A DNA stretch of 64,000 bases from Pontederia crassipes (GCA_030549335.1 CM060188.1:14139501-14203500); one strand, 5' to 3'. Positions 21,521-34,725 are shown, counted from the stretch's first letter. The notes: generated by a model from the letters alone, not told the origin. Program-made: numbers and translations.

Positions 21521-23784
21521 CGCCCGCGCGAAGATTATTAGAGGACCGAAGCGCCACTGATGAAGAACCTCCCAGGGCACCCACCGACACCAAGAGGATC
21601 AGTTGGAAACGGATGGGTTGGCTTCATTCCATCAGACCCATCTGCAAAGGGAGGAAGCTTGAACTTGTTGGCGATGGTCCTCTCCTTTTCGCCACCACTA
21701 CCACCACTGCGACTGCTGCCACTATAACTACTACTAAACAGTCCACTGTACCATGCCAGGCCTCGCTCCGAACCTGCCGCTCGGGGAGCCCCAACGGTCA
21801 ACTTTTTTTAAACTGCTGTGGTGGCTGTTCAAAAGCCCCCGACCTGGAAATAAATAAGTCGACAACACTAAAATAAAAAAAAAACAAGGTGACAACAACA
21901 ACAAAAGTATACAATTCTCTTGGATCTGTATTCATGTTACAGTTTTGGAATTGTAACTTTAAGTTGGAATCTGATCCTTTCTTCTTCATTTTTTTCCCTC
22001 CCGTTGTCAGGAGACAAAAAAAAAAACAAATGAGCCATATTTTGAGTTTTCGAATTATGTTGCCTTATGAAGCAGCATCAACTTTTTGTTGCATTTTTTT
22101 TCTTTCATTTTGAAATTCCACGGTTAATTGTTGCTGTAATGTAAATTGGTCCATTGATGATTAATGCTCAATTTTGGGATGTCACGTTGTAGTTTCACAC
22201 ATTTGTTGCACAAATAGTTCATTCTATCTTCACCCAAAAATACTTCACTGTATGAGTATATTTTGCCAACATCAACCAGAGGTTTGAACTTTGAAATATA
22301 AATTAACTGTGGGATCTTAGTGACACAAAACAAATTGATATGAAATGCCTGGCTTTGATCTATCATCTTTCTTTGCATGTACGCATCCTAAACCAAATCT
22401 ATACAAATGTGAGGAGAAGCAATTAATGGGGAAAAATAAATAAGAGAATCCAATTAGTATGAACAAATCCAGAGTACTTGGTCAGCTGTAAGTAAACAAC
22501 TTGTACGACCCTCTTCACTAAATTTGACATCTACTATTAGATCGGACAGAATCCAAAGAAGTCACTACATTACAGAAGATCTCCTCCTCTTATCATTGAA
22601 AAAAAAAATTCCTCCACTTAATAACGGCAAGAACGCATCAATGAGGGCTTTATTTGGATATTAATACAAATACACATCCAAATATCTAATATCTAATTTA
22701 ACGTGTGCCAGTATTTTATATATATATATATATATATTGACAGAGAAAGAGAGAGAGTAAGCGTGCCGCATGCCACGGATGGGCCCCTTCTAACGTTCCA
22801 AAAAAAATTCAAAAGACAGGTTTGAAGCCTAAATCTCGTCCCTCCAATCCCACTCAATGGAGTGGCGTGAATGCATGGGGCCCTACTGTAGGGTCACAGG
22901 TTCTGCATGCCCATTCAAGCTTTTCCTGCCCCGGAAAGAAAGGGGAAAGTTGACGGACTAATACCACCACCTCTCTTTCCTTTCATCTCAATTTAAATAG
23001 GCAAAGATTGTGTTAGTTGGTGTACACTTGAACAATAAGAGATCTTAAAGTCTCCATAAATGAAAAAGATTGTAAAACGAGCCCGTCGAAATTTAAAATC
23101 AAAATACTTTGACCACGTTAAATTATATGAGCTGGTTGTTTCTTCTAAAAAAATAACTTATTAGGAAGATAATCATTTATATATTTAACCATTTTAAAAT
23201 TTACATCATATATTTGATACTAATCAAGTCATCATAGAAATAAATTTTGATAATTATCCTTGTTGAAAAGGAGTTATAGCATTTAGTTCCTCTAATTTAA
23301 TTAATCGACGGAGAAAATAGACAAGTGTGAAGAATTTAGATAAACTAGAAACCATGTTTGAGGCAATCATCTAAAAATGATAAATAACTATTAAGCCTGA
23401 CTAAGTTTTTCTCATATTGCAATATTAAAGGTGAACCTTTTTCTTCAAATTTGTGATAATTCTTTCTCACCGAGTTCAAATTAGAATCGAACGACTGTTG
23501 CTTTTATGATAGAAATTACTTATCAACTAATTAAAAGATAGAATGATAGGTTTGTTCATCTCTCAATCCAACCAACCATTGGTTACCAAAGCTTCAAGTT
23601 AAATGAACAATCAGCAGGTGCAAGTATCAAAGGCACTTAACAATGTCATCATGGAAGAAGTTGAATCAGATAAACAGAGTGTTTGCTTGCAATATTTGTA
23701 AAGTTAGACAACCGGCCAGTGAAGCCAAGCATAAAAAGGTTTGGATCAATGCTGATTTGGAAAAAGGATAAATTTGACTAGATT

Positions 23785-23849
<65 letters not shown>

Positions 23850-23860
23850 TTATTTATATA
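21521..23860. other. Kinesin upstream region and AT-rich spacer
   Basis: GC-rich 5' leader of the kinesin to about 21800, then AT-rich DNA. Dinucleotide repeats occur at 22717-22738 (AT) followed by a GA run. A 60-bp (TA)n microsatellite occupies 23787-23846, directly against the inverted-repeat element at 23861. No gene or clear transposon end is seen between 22000 and 23780. Confidence 0.5.
23787..23846. repeat. (TA)n microsatellite
   Basis: About 30 TA units without interruption, flanked by TATTTATTTATA. Likely unstable in length. Confidence 0.95.
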
Positions 23861-24564
23861 GGATTAATGGAACCCTTTATGTGAAACTTGGTGCAGCACT
23901 CTAATTTGGCCATTCATTTTACATCTAAGGCTGTGATTCATCTAACATTTTCTCTCTCTATCTCTCTTTTCTATATTTATCTTTGTCTTTGGATAGATCG
24001 CCAACAAACGGCAATGCATTTGGATGAACGCCACGAATGAACAGGCCGGCCGATCGGAGGCAGTGTCGAGGAACGACAACGAACAATTGTGGGTGGCGGC
24101 GAATGATTGGAGGTGGCAGCGGACGATTGAAGACAATGAACAATGGGGGAACGGACAACAAGGCGGCGTGGATTGAGGCGGCACTTATTAGCGTGACGCA
24201 GATTGGGATCGATATCGACGACAGGGCAACACAAATCGACGATGGGACAGGGACGAGAGAGGGGAGGAGGGGGCGATAGTTGACGATCGCAGAGGGGGCT
24301 TGTGTGCTCACGGGGGGCAGCGACGATCAGTAGGATTGACAGGGATGCGTAAGAACGACGCTTGGAGAGGTCGACGACGGCGGAGAGGCCAGTGGCGGTT
24401 GCAGGAATGGCAGGGATGCTCGGATGGGGAGGAATGTCACACGCAAGAGAGAGAGGGAAAGGGAAAAAAGTGGTTTCATCTAAACCCTTCATCTAAATCA
24501 GATGGTCCAGATAAAGGCGTTGCACTAGGTTTTACCCAAGAGAAGTTACACCTCCATTAATCCC
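23861..24564. mobile_element. Non-autonomous inverted-repeat element (copy 1)
   Basis: The ends are diverged inverted repeats roughly 80-90 bp long. Left GGATTAATGGA matches the reverse complement of the right end, GGGATTAATGGA; further in, AACTTGGTGCAGCAC pairs with AACCTAGTGCAACGC. TA repeats flank both sides, so a TA target duplication is possible but cannot be proven. The core is GC-rich with repeated GGCGG/GATTGGAGG motifs and no transposase. The overlapping open frames inside are low-complexity by-products. It shares end sequence with the element at 29335-29950. Confidence 0.55.
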
Positions 24565-25650
24565 TATATATATATATATGTGTGTGTGTCTGATAAAGTA
24601 GAAATAAGACATGATTGATTGACTCAGAGATCATCAAATCAATGTAAAGATGATGGATTATGTATATAACAGAAATTACCACCACATCATTAGAACTATT
24701 ATCCATAATCAAATATTGGTGATGTATATATTTCATATGACAACTCATGGTTTGCGAGCTTACATTTTTAAGTCTCCTTTTTTTAAGGGAATAGTTGATG
24801 CTTGCGAGATTATATTTTAGCTTTTGAAACTTTTGAGAGTCTTCTTTTCTTCTAAAAAATCTACTAAACCAAGCCATTTGGTCATATCCACCTTGTTACT
24901 TTTCTCACTAGTATCATTAATTAGTGTTTGGAGGCATTTACTATTCATTGCATATCACTTGTAGAGTGTTATGGGCAGCGACATGTCGCAGAGAGCAATG
25001 GAGGCGACAGCAAGCGCGATTGTCAGGTCGTAATAGAGTTGGTAAAAGAGCGGACAACTCGTAGAAGATCAATGCATTCGAATAGCTTAGTTGGCTACCA
25101 AGGATAAAATCATTTGTTGGCATAACTCTCATTCTTTTCCTAAATAACAAAAACAAATGGAAGATTGATTGTTACACAAAAATAATTATACGATTACTAT
25201 TATGTTTTACAAAAGGGATTTATATAGTTTCACAAAAAATCTTCATATCATATAAAAGTGTGTCAAATGATTTTACACATTTTTTTTTATTTTTTCTGAT
25301 ATATTTCTTAGTCAATAGTTTAGAACATCATTCATGATAATAAAATTTAAGTTTATAGCATAATAAGTTATAGAAAATGATTATATCTATTATGAAGGAT
25401 AATAATGTGCATAACTTCATAAAATTTTTGAAATTGATGAATATAATTATTGTTGATGATTTGAATCATAGTTTCATTATCATCAATAATTATCTAAACT
25501 ATTAATGAAGAAGGATATAAAAAAAAAGAAAAATATTTGTAAAGTCACTTGAAACATGCTTCACGTGAAAAGTGCTTGACAGACACACATTAACTTTGTA
25601 TGTTATCTTGATTGCTTCATGTGATACCAAGCTATTTTTTTTCCTTCTTG
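24565..25650. other. AT-rich spacer
   Basis: No coding signal. A short TATA/TGTG repeat lies at 24566-24590. A slightly GC-richer patch at 24960-25060 shows nothing recognisable. Confidence 0.5.
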
Positions 25651-25659
25651 AAGCTTATG

Positions 25660-27060
25660 CAATAAGTTGATTCTTCATTGGTGAAATTGTCTCAACGCAT
25701 AATTGAGCTTTTTTTTTTACTTTGATGATAATTCTTTGATCATTCCACTTGAAATTCCAAGTAACTTGTTCGAGTGTGCTTAACTTTTGTAATTTCTAAA
25801 ACAACTCCATAAAAATCAATTGATAAAAGATAAAGATTAATAAATAATTCATGCTCTTGGATGGAGAGTTTAACACCGGAACACTTGATCTCATAAGTCA
25901 TAATTCATCTATCAAATTTTGAACATTGTTCGATAGCAAGTCCCAACTGCTTGGCTAACTTAATTGGTCTTCATAAAGTTATCAAAGCTTCCAAAATCAA
26001 TTAAAATAGTTATTTAATGTTTTTTAAAAAATCTATCTAATTTTGAAGATTTGTATAACCATCAAGCACATGTATTATTGACTCGACTATGATATTTTTA
26101 TTTTCAATTTCTACATCATTTGATTCAATGTCTGCTCCTCTTAATGATCTTCTAATCCAACCATGAGTGCAATAGTTAATAATTGTTCTTTTGTTGTAAA
26201 TATGACCTTTCCACCACTTATCATTAAAATGAAAATATAAACATTTGTGAGCACATTCGTTCATGCCTTGTTGTGATAATTCATTAGTCGAGAATTTAGA
26301 TGGAACATGTAAAAAAGGGGTACCATTTATTCAAATGCTTGAAATTCTATTTGATCGTTTGTCCATTAGTCGTTCTTTCTCTACTCGAGCAAATGAGATA
26401 GTAGCTACCATTGGCACAAGTCTGTGAGCTTTAACTTCTCATTAAATATTAAGAAGAAGGCCTTTAACAAATGTTCCTACCAAATGACATTCACTCCAAT
26501 CATTTGCATGATTTAAAAGTTGCTCAAAATGAGTCACATACTCTAATACAATAGTGGTTTGACAAATCTTAACTAGCTCTACATGTATGTTTTCAAACTC
26601 CGATGGTCTAAATCGTGCTTTTAGATTTTTTTCTCCTAAGTTAGTGTTCCTCGTCTCATTTGTAATAAATCAAACTATTAGATAACATCACCATCAATAT
26701 TGATTGATGCAATCATGCAAGCTCAATTTTTTTATATTTTTGGAGTGCGATTATATCGAAAATATTTTTTCAGCTTGAGAAATCCATCCAACTACATCAT
26801 TCACATCCCAATGTGGAAAGTATACTTTCATACATAAGGTGGTTGTAGATCGATCAACATATCCATTATCTTGATAATCTTTGTTGTGTGAATAACATGA
26901 AGTGTCCCCTAACTTCAAATTAATTTGTTGTTCCATCAATCGTGTTATTTATTCTTAATTTTTCTCAAGTATAGTGATATGTTCTGATAATGAAACACTT
27001 TTCTGAATTTGATGATGCTTGAAAAGACATAGAGTATTCTTTTAAATCATATATAGTGAG
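25660..27060 (-). mobile_element. Ty3/gypsy fossil: gag and protease region
   Basis: Reading on the minus strand, fragments resemble plant Ty3/gypsy Gag (KVYFPHWDVNDVVGW, then AEKIF), the zinc-knuckle region (CLYFHFNDKWWKGH) and the start of the aspartic protease (HVLDGYTNLQ and the sequence after it). The element is broken many times and no terminal repeats were identified; the DNA at 27060-27545 may be its leader or part of an LTR. It looks old. Confidence 0.6.
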
Positions 27061-27619
27061 GTTGTATTTTTTATGTCACGTTAAGGGCATAAAATTTTTT
27101 TCTGTCAAGTCGGTATAGCGACTAACAATGGTGAATAAAGTGAATTGCAGTAAATGTGATAGATGGCATCAGAAGGCGAAATAGCTAAGTTATTGGTCCA
27201 ACCAAAAACTCGAGATATCATAGTTGTCCGATAAAGATCAAACAATTATGATAACAATTGATAAGTTTCTAGTACAACTATGATCCTACTTTGATCACTT
27301 CAAGCCTTCAATAGAACACTTCAAGAGGGGCTAGGCCTCAAGATATTTGCTATAAGCAATTATCAAAAGAAGATTAATTTTCATAAGTATAATAAAAAAA
27401 GGTTCCAATGATCCCTATTTATAAGGTAAAACCAAATAAGAAAAAGAGATATAATCAAACTAGAAAATAAGAAACTAATCCTAGTAAAAGAAATAAAATA
27501 TTCCTATTATTATTAAAAATATAATCCTATCATTTACTTCCCTCCTCAAATCAGTGCCATCTCTTTCATTCCTCTCCTCCACCGCCATCGCCACCTTCCT
27601 CTTCTCCACTCATTCTTTG

Positions 27620-27895
27620 GTCAAAATGGCCATCCAATCCTCCTTAAGCTCTCCGCTTTTCTCAAGCGCCTTTTCTCCTCCGACGAAAACCACACTTTAC
27701 ATTGGAGATTAACGTCAAACCCAACCACCCTCTGCATGCATGCCTAATCACGACCACGTCGAACAAGGCGTATTGGCTCCTCCGTGAGATGTAGCGCAAC
27801 TTTGGCATGCACCTAGGTACGTTGCACCTCGTTGTCAGCAATTTTTTCGTCACTCATTGAACCAATTATGCCATTGAACTGTTCAAGGAAATGTT
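27620..27895 (+). pseudogene. Possible PPR-protein pseudogene fragment
   Basis: The GC is higher than in the surroundings. Pieces of translation resemble a pentatricopeptide motif: LLREM, then FGMHLGTLH and NYAIELFKEM, in one frame but with stop codons between (for example TAG after LLREM and TGA before NYAIEL). Upstream, a Ser/Pro-rich stretch resembles an organelle transit peptide. No intact frame remains. The family call rests on a short motif and is weak. Confidence 0.3.
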
Positions 27896-28675
27896 TTAAT
27901 GAGAAAATAGCAATTTATCCAAACACATTAGAATTAGCATCGAGTGAAAAAATAACTTAAGAAATTTATTTTGTAAAATGTCATCCTACAAAAAAAAATC
28001 AAACTAAGTTTTGTTTTCAATGGGTGCCAAACTGGCCAATTTAATTTAGATTATATCAAGTCTAAACTTCTTTGGAAATGTCATAAGATTCACATGATAA
28101 TTTAAATATTTATTTTTTTGAGCTTTTTGAAATATTTATTTAGATTTGATGTAATGTAATACAGGAAGGCAAAGGTAATAATTAGGAGGTTGTCCGCACC
28201 ATGACTTGTTATAATCAATAAAAAATAGTTGAAACACAATGTGAAATTTAAATTTGATAGCTATTTATTTGTGAACATCAAACAATCAAAATAACTCGTT
28301 ACATGTACTTTAAATATAATCACAATTAAATTATGTTAGATTTTATATATATTACTAGCATGCATTTATAAATTAATATTGCATCGTTATGATCACGGAT
28401 TGTATCATCAGATTGAAAGTGTTGTGTTTTATAAGTCATACAATGCTCGTGTGAATCCAAGTATGAAGTTTCATCTTAGGCATTTGGTTTAGGACCATGT
28501 TTTTGAAATTATACTCAAATACAATTACTTATAAATTTGATTTTAATAAAGATTTCATATTTCTAGTAACGTTCACCATCACAAATCTTACATAATATGG
28601 TTACAATTAATATTAACACATTGTGAATAATTGAAGATTCACACATACATTTATCTATATGGGTTATATATATAG

Positions 28676-29312
28676 GAAATAATGGAGGTACCCCTCCTTT
28701 AAAGGAGGGACATTGTGTCCCTTTTTATTTTATCTTTAGATAAAAATGATACGCTTCAAAGTTGATCAACCAATTCTCATGAGTTCAAATTAAATTTTGT
28801 TGGTTCAAACAAAAAGAGAACTAGATCCTCCTTGTAGCTCTCTCAATCTTCATTATGCACTCTCTTGATCTCCCTCCCTCCCACCCTATCTCTATTGATC
28901 TCCCTTCCCTTCTCCTCCCTTCCTCCTTTTTATGAGAGTTCTGCAGCACACAGAAGATTTAGAAATATTCTTTTCATCAACCATGTGTGTTAATAATTGG
29001 AAGCACCGTCAAATATTTACATTACCAAGTTTAAGTGAAAAGTGTTCCTTCACAAAGTAACTATACAAGTGAAACGAGTAGGGCAAAAAGGCATTTGGAT
29101 CTCTCTTTGTCATGGGCATGGTTATGCATGGTGACAACGACGAACGTTGCAAGGCGTCGACAGCATAGGGCAATGACATCGAGAAGATGAGTCTTTTTTA
29201 GAGAGAGAGTCATGTAAATCATTTTCTCTTTGAGGATCGTATGGTAAAAGAGTTTTCTTTTAAGCCGAACTGATGAGTCCCTCCTTAAGAGGAGGAACAC
29301 CTCTATTATTTC
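28676..29312. mobile_element. Non-autonomous inverted-repeat element (copy 2)
   Basis: Left end AAATAATGGAGGTACC and the reverse complement of the right end, AAATAATAGAGGTGTT, match, and the similarity runs on through CCTCCTTTAAAGGAGGGAC against CCTCCTCTTAAGGAGGGAC, about 35 bp in all. The core is mixed pyrimidine-rich DNA without a transposase. No clear target duplication was found. It abuts the next inverted-repeat element. Confidence 0.5.
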
Positions 29313-29334
29313 TTTGAGGAACATATGGTAAAAG

Positions 29335-29950
29335 GTGTAACACTCATTTTGTGCAACCTTGTGCAATCCCATAATCTGGACCATTGAATCGAGTGAATGG
29401 TTTGTATCGGATGGGTTGCACCCCTCTCCTTTTGATGCTTGCGAATGTCACCCCCGACGCTCCCTCTTCTTCTGATTCGACAACCCATCGGCACCTGTCG
29501 TCGTTGACCCACCAACGTTGAGGCAGATCCCATAAGCTATTGGGGACGGGCAATTGCAATTGTAGGGAAGAGGTGCTTGCGATCATCGAGAGTGGGCGTT
29601 TGTAGCCGTCAGGGTCAGGCGTTTCGCAAGGGAGAGAGGAGGGGCAATCGGGGTCAAGAATTTTGCGAGAGAGAGAGAGGGGAGGATGGGCCGGAGATCG
29701 GGGTCGAGGGTTTTGCGAGGGAGAGAGGGAAGGGTGGGGGCGGCAATCGGAGGGGATGACGAGGGTGGCGATCGGGGTTGAGGTCAGGCGTTTCGTGAGG
29801 AGAGAGAGGAGACAAGGACGGCGATCCTAGGGGGTTGAATGTTTTGCGGGGAGAGAGGAGAGGACGGTCCAAATTCGAGGAGACGAATACCCTAATTTGG
29901 ATTATTCGCTGAATCCAACAGTCCATATTAGAGGAGTTGCCTGAAATAGA
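29335..29950. mobile_element. Non-autonomous inverted-repeat element (copy 3) with internal minisatellite
   Basis: The left end (GGTGTAACACTC, then ATAATCTGGACCATTGA) is the same family as the right end of the element at 23861-24564 (GGTGTAACTTCTC, TTATCTGGACCATCTGA). The right end is a more diverged inverted copy. The GC-rich core at about 29595-29870 consists of four imperfect repeats of some 60-70 bp built on ATCGGGGTCGAGG and TTTTGCGAGGGAGAGAGG. No protein is supported. Confidence 0.5.
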
Positions 29951-30078
29951 TGTTGCATCTCATTAGATCCACACAAACTTGAAATTGTGCAAATAATTAA
30001 GCAATAACACACATTCCATATTTAATTGAATTAAACATCTACCTAATAGAATAACATTTAATAATAATAATAGTAGTA

Positions 30079-30133
<55 letters not shown>

Positions 30134-30158
30134 CAACAATAACAACAACAACAACAAC

Positions 30159-30195
<37 letters not shown>
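30079..30195. repeat. Compound trinucleotide microsatellite
   Basis: A (GAT)n run of about 54 bp, then (AAC)n, then (AAT)n. It gives an artefactual leucine/serine-only open frame on the minus strand. Confidence 0.95.
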
Positions 30196-30198
<3 letters not shown>

Positions 30199-30343
30199 GC
30201 TTCATATTGCACAAAAAAAACTTACCTCACGTTACAAAATTCAACAAAATAACTTTTCTAAAATTTCGCTTTCATCTATAACCAAATATTGTAAAAATAA
30301 GTAGCCAAATTAAATCACCATAAGATTTCCACTTACACCTACA

Positions 30344-31506
30344 TGTTGGGTCAAAGTTTTAATGACATATAAAATTATATTTTGATGAAACAAACCTCGA
30401 AAGATTAAAGTTGAAATGCTAAAAAGTTTAAAAAAAATGGATAACTTTATGCACTACGCTTTGATTAAATAATTGTCACTGATCTCATTAGTTCTGGATA
30501 AAAGTGGAATACCAAATTGTAGAGAATTCTGTTAGCTTTCCATAGACTTCAAGATCATCTAATTTGACTAACCGTGCAGAAAGTTATGTTCAAAATAGTG
30601 CAGGTCGGTCAACCCGCCGGTCAAAGCAAACAAGGCCAGTCGAGATGATACCGGTCGACCGAATAGAAGATACCGGTCGACCGATAACTACTGAGCCTGC
30701 TCCGGACGACGTCGAGCCGATACCGATCGATGTATCAGTCGATAGACCCGTCGATCGATTAAGCGCAGAAATTGAAAAAAACGCGCAACGGTCACATAAA
30801 CCGATCGACCGATCCAGAAGTGCGGTCGACCAGCCTCTGAGTCAAATGAACAATAATGGTCAAATTTGAAAGAGAAATTTATGGAACAATTTCTAGACGA
30901 ATTTTTCACACATTGAAGGTGCCAAAGCCAGAGGCAAAGGCACTCATTCACTCATTGAAGAAAACTTCAAGTTATCAAAGAGAGATCATTTCTTGAAGTT
31001 TTCATTTTGTAGATTTTTCATTCTTTCTCTCTTCTTCTCTTGTGAGCTTAGCTTTATAAAAAAGAGAAAACTTTTGTTAAAAAATTGAGAGAGTTCCTGT
31101 GTAAAAGAGGTTCAAAGTCTTACCTCTTGAGCGAGAGAAATAGACTAGCTTCATAGGAGGAGAGGTTGTCTTGCCTCTCAAAGCGGAGAAAATGTGGTTG
31201 ATTTAAAGGGCTTTCTTCCTTGCCCCATTTGGAATAAAAAAGTGACTAGTGAAATCTCCAGCGGTCTCGAGGTCGAGAAGTCGGAGCGAGGACGTAGGCC
31301 AAGGTATGACCGAACCTCGTCAATAACCACCGCGTCTATTTGTGTTTGATTTTCTTTTTCTCTCTCCACGTTCATATTGTGTTTATAATTTGAATTGCAA
31401 AAGTTTTAAGAATCGATTTTGTGTTTCCGCGATGAATTTCGTGAAATCGATATTTTCGATTAAACATCAATTCAACCCCCCTCTTGGTGCCCTTTCAAAT
31501 CCTACA
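30344..31506 (+). repeat. 5' LTR of the copia-type element
   Basis: Begins TGTTGGG, ends CCTACA. A GC-rich block at 30600-30840 carries repeated GGTCGACCG motifs (palindromic GTCGAC), unlike the AT-rich rest. Confidence 0.88.
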
Positions 31507-33568
31507 ATTGGTATCAGAGCGGGTTGCTCTTATTTTGATCTTTTGAATCATATCGATTTTTAATATCTAATCATTTTTAAGATTCAGTCGTTTATTTTAA
31601 GATTTAACAATCTTAAGAGTTATGACATCAAGTGCATTTGTTTTTACCGAAGGACAATTAATTAGTCATCCTCCACTCTTAAATGCATCAAATTTTCAAT
31701 CTTGGAAAATTCGGATTCAAGCATACATATGTTCTATTGATATAAACATGTGAGTTATTGTTGAAAAAAACTATTATTTACATGAAAAATTACCTTCCTA
31801 ACATGATGAAAAACAGAAAGTTTTTTCAAAATTGAATTGAAAAGCAAAGAATATTTTTTATTGTGTTTTGAATTCAACAGATTTTAATCGAATTTCAAAT
31901 TGTGAAAGTACAATTGAGATTTGGAATAAACTCAACACTACTTATGAAGGAACCGATAAAGTTAAAGAATCTATATTGAATATTTTAAATCATCAATATG
32001 ATTCTTTCAAGATGATTGAAAATGAATCTATAAATAATATGGTTGCTTGATTTAATGATATTCTAAATGACTTACCCTCATTGGGCGAACCAAGATCTAA
32101 CCCCCAAAAAGTGAAAAAGATTCACATGTCTCTCTCCTCCAAATAGCATACAAAGGGGACCGTGATCGAAGAAAAGAATTTGAACAAATTGGATTTTAAT
32201 GATCTTATTGGCTCACTTTTAACCTACGAGATCTCAATTCAAATAGATCAACAAGAAAAAGGTTCCCAAGAAGAAAACATTAGCATTGAAGGCAAATACA
32301 ATAGAAGAATATTCAAATGATGATGAAATGGATAAAAAGAAACTCAAGAAAATTAGATAAGTATCTCAAGTTGGTTAAAAAAAGACAAAAACGAGAAGCC
32401 AACTAGACATACAAACATCACAAAGAAGAAAAATCTCGGAAAGATAAAAAGAACAAAATATGAAGAGTCTAGTGAAATAAGTAGTTTATCAAGCTCTTCT
32501 AGTGATGAAGCATATATATGTTTGATGGTACACAACAATGAGGTAATTTCTAACCCTTCAAATTTAAATTATGACTCATCGAATTCTTCTGAAGAAATTT
32601 CTTCTTTAGATGTGAATAAAGAACTCTCCTCTAAAGATATTTTTCAATTAAAGAGGACAATGAAATATTAATACATGAAATTGAAAAATTAAAAGAGGAA
32701 AATAATGTATATTTTTTGGAAAATTAAAAATTAAAAAATGAAATTGAGACTTTAGAAATCAAGCATGCATGTGAAGTTGTAAAACTAGCATGTTCTTTAA
32801 AAAAAGTAAAAAAAGAAAATGTCTCTTTGAAAGATATACAAAATAAATTTATTTCTTATACAAAGAAAAATAATCTTAGGAATCATCCCTATGATAGAAA
32901 ATCACATTTTAAATTCTTTACATGTGAATTTTATGGGCATTATGCATATCAATGCAAAATGAGAAAATCAATATAACATGCCATGATTTGAGTTCCGAAA
33001 GAAACATTGTCTAATAAATTAGGACCCAAAGAAATTTGGGTACCAAAAATTACATAATTACTTTTCATGTGTGCCTCGCATACAAAGCAAAGGACAAGTG
33101 GTGAAGGCACAAATGTTATGGTAAAAGTATAACTTACCTTTTGATTTAATTCAAAAATTTCAAAACTACTATTTCTTTAACAAAAAACAGGAATATATAA
33201 ATGATTGGTCACGGGGGAGCATGATTAAACATTATTTTCACATATCATGGATATCATATTATTTTATCAAAGTTTTTATGCCATATTTTTAATATATTTT
33301 TGTTTTTAGTTTTCATAAATTGATTTTCATTATAAAATAGCCATAAATTTAGGGGGAGTTATCTTTCAAAACTTGCAATACTTCAATTACAAGCGACTTT
33401 TTGATGAAACAAAAGGGGGAGAAATATATGAGAAATATGATTTGAATGTACTTTAAGGAAAGTTAAGTATTAAGGGGTATAAAAATTATTTTTACAAGAT
33501 TTTATAATTTTTTCGCCAACTTATATCTTTTTCATATTTTTCAAGTTCTTCATAAAAAAAGGGGAGAT

Positions 33569-34725
33569 TGTTGGGTCAAAGTTTTAATGACATATAAAAT
33601 TATATTTTGATGAAACAAACCTCGAAAGATTAAAGTTGAAATGCTAAAAAGTTTTAAAAAAATGTATAACTTTATGCACTACGTTTTGATTAAATAATTA
33701 TCACTGATCTCAGTGAAAAAAGTTGTAGAGAATTCTGTTAGCTTTTCATAGACTCCAAAATCATCTAATTTGGATAATTGTGCAGAAAGTTATGACCAAA
33801 ATAGTGCAGGTCGGTCAACTCGTCGGTCGAAGCAAACAAGGCCGGTCGAGATGATACCGGTCGACCGAATAGAAGATGTCGGTTGACCGATAACTACTGA
33901 GCCTGCTCCCACGACGTCGAGCCGATACCGGTCGATGTATCAGTCGACAGATCGGTTGATCAATCAAGCGCAGAAATTGAAGAAAACGCACAAGGATCAA
34001 ATAGATCGGTCGATCAATCCAGAAGTGCAGTCGACTGGTCTCCGAGTCAAATGAACAGTAACGGTCAAATTTGAAAGAGAAATTTGTAGAACAATTCCTA
34101 AACAAATTTTCCATACATTAAAGATTATAAAATGAGTGCCAAAGTGAGAGGAAAATGCACCCTTTCACTCATTGAAAAAACTTCAAATTGTCAAAAAGAA
34201 ACTATTTTTTGAAAATTTCATTTTATAACTTTTTCATTCTTTATTTCTTCTTCTCTTTTGAGCTTAACTTTATAAAAAAGAGATATACTTTTGTTAAAAA
34301 AAATTAAGAGAGCTCCTGTGTAAAAGAGGTTCAAAGTCTTATCTCTTGAGCGAGAGAAATAGACTAGCTTCGTAGAAGAAGAGGTTGCTTTGCTTTTCGA
34401 AGCGGAGAAAAGGTGATTGATGTAAATGACTTTCTTCCTTGTCCCATTTGGAACAAAGGAAGTGACTAGTGGAATCTCCGACGATCTCGAGGTCGAAAAG
34501 TCGGAGCGGGGACGTATGCCAAGATGTGACCGAAAGTCGTCAACAACTATCGCGTCTATTTGTGTTTGATTTTCTCTCTCTCTCCCCCTGTTCATATTGT
34601 GTTTATAATTTGAATTGCAAAGGTTTTAAGAATCGGTTTTATGCTTCCGCGATGAATTTCGTGAAATCGATATTTTTGATTAAACACCAATTCACCCTCC
34701 TTTTGGTGTCCTTTAGGATCCTACA
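33569..34725 (+). repeat. 3' LTR of the copia-type element
   Basis: Aligns end to end with 30344-31506, including the GGTCGACCG block (33810-34030), with scattered substitutions and small length changes. Confidence 0.88.

Larger units (their letters stand above)
30344..34725 (+). mobile_element. Non-autonomous Ty1/copia-type LTR retrotransposon (fossil)
   Basis: Two direct LTRs: 30344-31506 (1163 bp) and 33569-34725 (1157 bp), both TGTTGGG to CCTACA. A primer site matching initiator tRNA-Met (TGGTATCAGAGC) follows the left LTR, and a purine tract (AAAAAAAGGGGAGA) precedes the right one. The roughly 2-kb interior shows a copia-like gag region with a CCHC knuckle (CEFYGHYAYQCK) and little else; no integrase or reverse transcriptase was recognised. 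It is broken, with several interruptions in gag. By eye the LTRs differ at roughly one base in ten to twelve, suggesting an insertion a few million years old. No clear 5-bp target duplication was seen. Confidence 0.88.

Noticed and set aside
21521-21580. In-frame ATG at 21580 upstream of the kinesin start
   Set aside because: The extra 20 residues (MPWEVLHQWRFGPLIIFARA) are unlike any KCH N-terminus, whereas MATTSTEG is typical.
23942-24560. Overlapping frames on both strands of a GC-rich block
   Set aside because: Low-complexity translations of the core of an inverted-repeat transposon; none resembles a protein family.
29963-30214. Leucine/serine-only open frame on the minus strand
   Set aside because: Direct translation of the compound trinucleotide microsatellite.
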